A stretch of DNA of 6,078 bases from Thermoleophilia bacterium (GTDB taxonomy: Bacteria > Actinomycetota > Thermoleophilia > Gaiellales > Gaiellaceae): positions 1 through 6,078 of the forward strand of contig JAICZB010000165.1 of the NCBI GenBank assembly GCA_025933895.1, given 5' to 3'. The position numbers were made by a program, and so were the translations under genes. How positions within the stretch are numbered: position 1 is the stretch's first letter; every line of letters begins with the position of its first letter. Under the pieces are notes generated by a model, which was given only the letters and a program-made list of their open reading frames with translations, did not search any database and was not told where the DNA came from. This document shows positions 5,708-6,078 of the stretch, one piece after another.

Positions 5708-6078
5708 ATGCGCGGACTCTTCGTGATCGCGCTGGCGCTTCTCCTCGCGGGAGCCGCCTCCGCCGGCTCGGCTCGGAGCACGAGCGGCTCACCGCTCTCG
5801 CTGGGCTCCCTGTCCGAGGCGAGCGGAGCAGCGGCAACGACGATCGGAGGCCAACGCTTGCGATTCCTGCCGAACGCGAGGTTCTCGGTCGGCCTCGTGC
5901 TCCGGAACACTTCGCACGCTCCGGTCGTCGTCAGTGGGGCCGACGTCGCCGAGCCGCCGCGGACGCTGATACACCAGGTCGGCGCACGATTCCACCCGTT
6001 CCGGAATGCGACTTGCCCGGCCGGCGCAAGCTGTCCAGCCCCCACGTTCCCGATCGGCTCTGGCAAGAACATGCACCC
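5708..6078 (+). CDS. secreted protein of unknown function, N-terminal part
   Basis: An open frame from ATG 5708 runs off the right edge, giving 123 complete codons plus two bases. The N-terminus is a textbook signal peptide: MRGLF, a hydrophobic core over residues 6-17, and an ASA cleavage motif (17-19) with no lipobox Cys. A Ser/Gly/Ala-rich stretch follows (20-46), then segments that look like beta strands, such as RFSVGLVLRNTSHAPVVV (58-75), the pattern of small Ig-like extracytoplasmic domains. Cys103 and Cys109 in CPAGASC could form a disulfide. No catalytic motif is seen and I cannot name the family. Third positions are G/C-rich and the signal peptide is convincing, which favours this strand over the Arg-rich antisense frames. 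It is divergent from dgt with 74 bp between the starts. No Shine-Dalgarno site is visible, so the mRNA may be leaderless. Confidence 0.7.
   Translation, partial: MRGLFVIALALLLAGAASAGSARSTSGSPLSLGSLSEASGAAATTIGGQRLRFLPNARFSVGLVLRNTSHAPVVVSGADVAEPPRTLIHQVGARFHPFRNATCPAGASCPAPTFPIGSGKNMH

Noticed and set aside
5634..5837. 68-residue upstream extension of the dgt frame
   Set aside because: Arg-rich with no family similarity, and it covers the signal peptide of the divergent gene. ATG at 5633 gives the normal family N-terminus.
5635..6076. Two - strand frames (145 and 95 residues) at the right edge
   Set aside because: Arg/Ala-rich without a recognisable domain. The + strand frame has a well-formed signal peptide and G/C-biased third positions.

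Overview
This window looks like an ordinary chromosomal segment of a high-GC actinobacterium. GC is about two thirds by eye, with strong G/C preference at third codon positions, GTG starts and few clear Shine-Dalgarno sites. The dgt-dnaG gene pair is typical of Actinomycetota, and a secreted bacterial glutamic peptidase next to it makes a deep lineage such as Thermoleophilia plausible. That placement is inference; no 16S or other taxonomic marker is present.

Layout, left to right. (1) The C-terminal end of an unidentified helical protein runs on the + strand (1-201). It converges on a small single-pass membrane protein on the - strand (198-443), and the two stop codons share the tetranucleotide CTAG. 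(2) Upstream of the small gene, on the same strand and 34 bp away, lies a complete M32 metallocarboxypeptidase (Taq carboxypeptidase type, 478-2016). (3) A 93-bp divergent intergenic region carries a short perfect palindrome beside an AT-rich hexamer. It separates the M32 gene from a secreted G1-family (eqolisin-like) glutamic peptidase on the + strand (2110-2862). (4) A 7-bp inverted repeat lies between the G1 gene and a convergent tRNA-Asn(GUU) gene (2915-2987, - strand). The tRNA appears to have its own -10 element just after the stop of dnaG. (5) DNA primase dnaG (3013-4662) and a dGTPase-like HD phosphohydrolase (4665-5633) form a tight - strand operon with 2 bp between them. (6) Divergent from dgt, a signal-peptide-bearing protein begins at 5708 and runs off the right edge.

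Functionally, dgt (dNTP pool control) and dnaG (primer synthesis) form a replication module. The two central peptidases, one cytoplasmic and one secreted, are divergent neighbours that could share regulatory DNA, but no functional link is proven. No mobile element, CRISPR array, phage gene or defence system was found. The most distinctive items are the bacterial glutamic peptidase with a very short pro-region, the palindrome in the divergent promoter region, and the unidentified secreted protein at the right edge.
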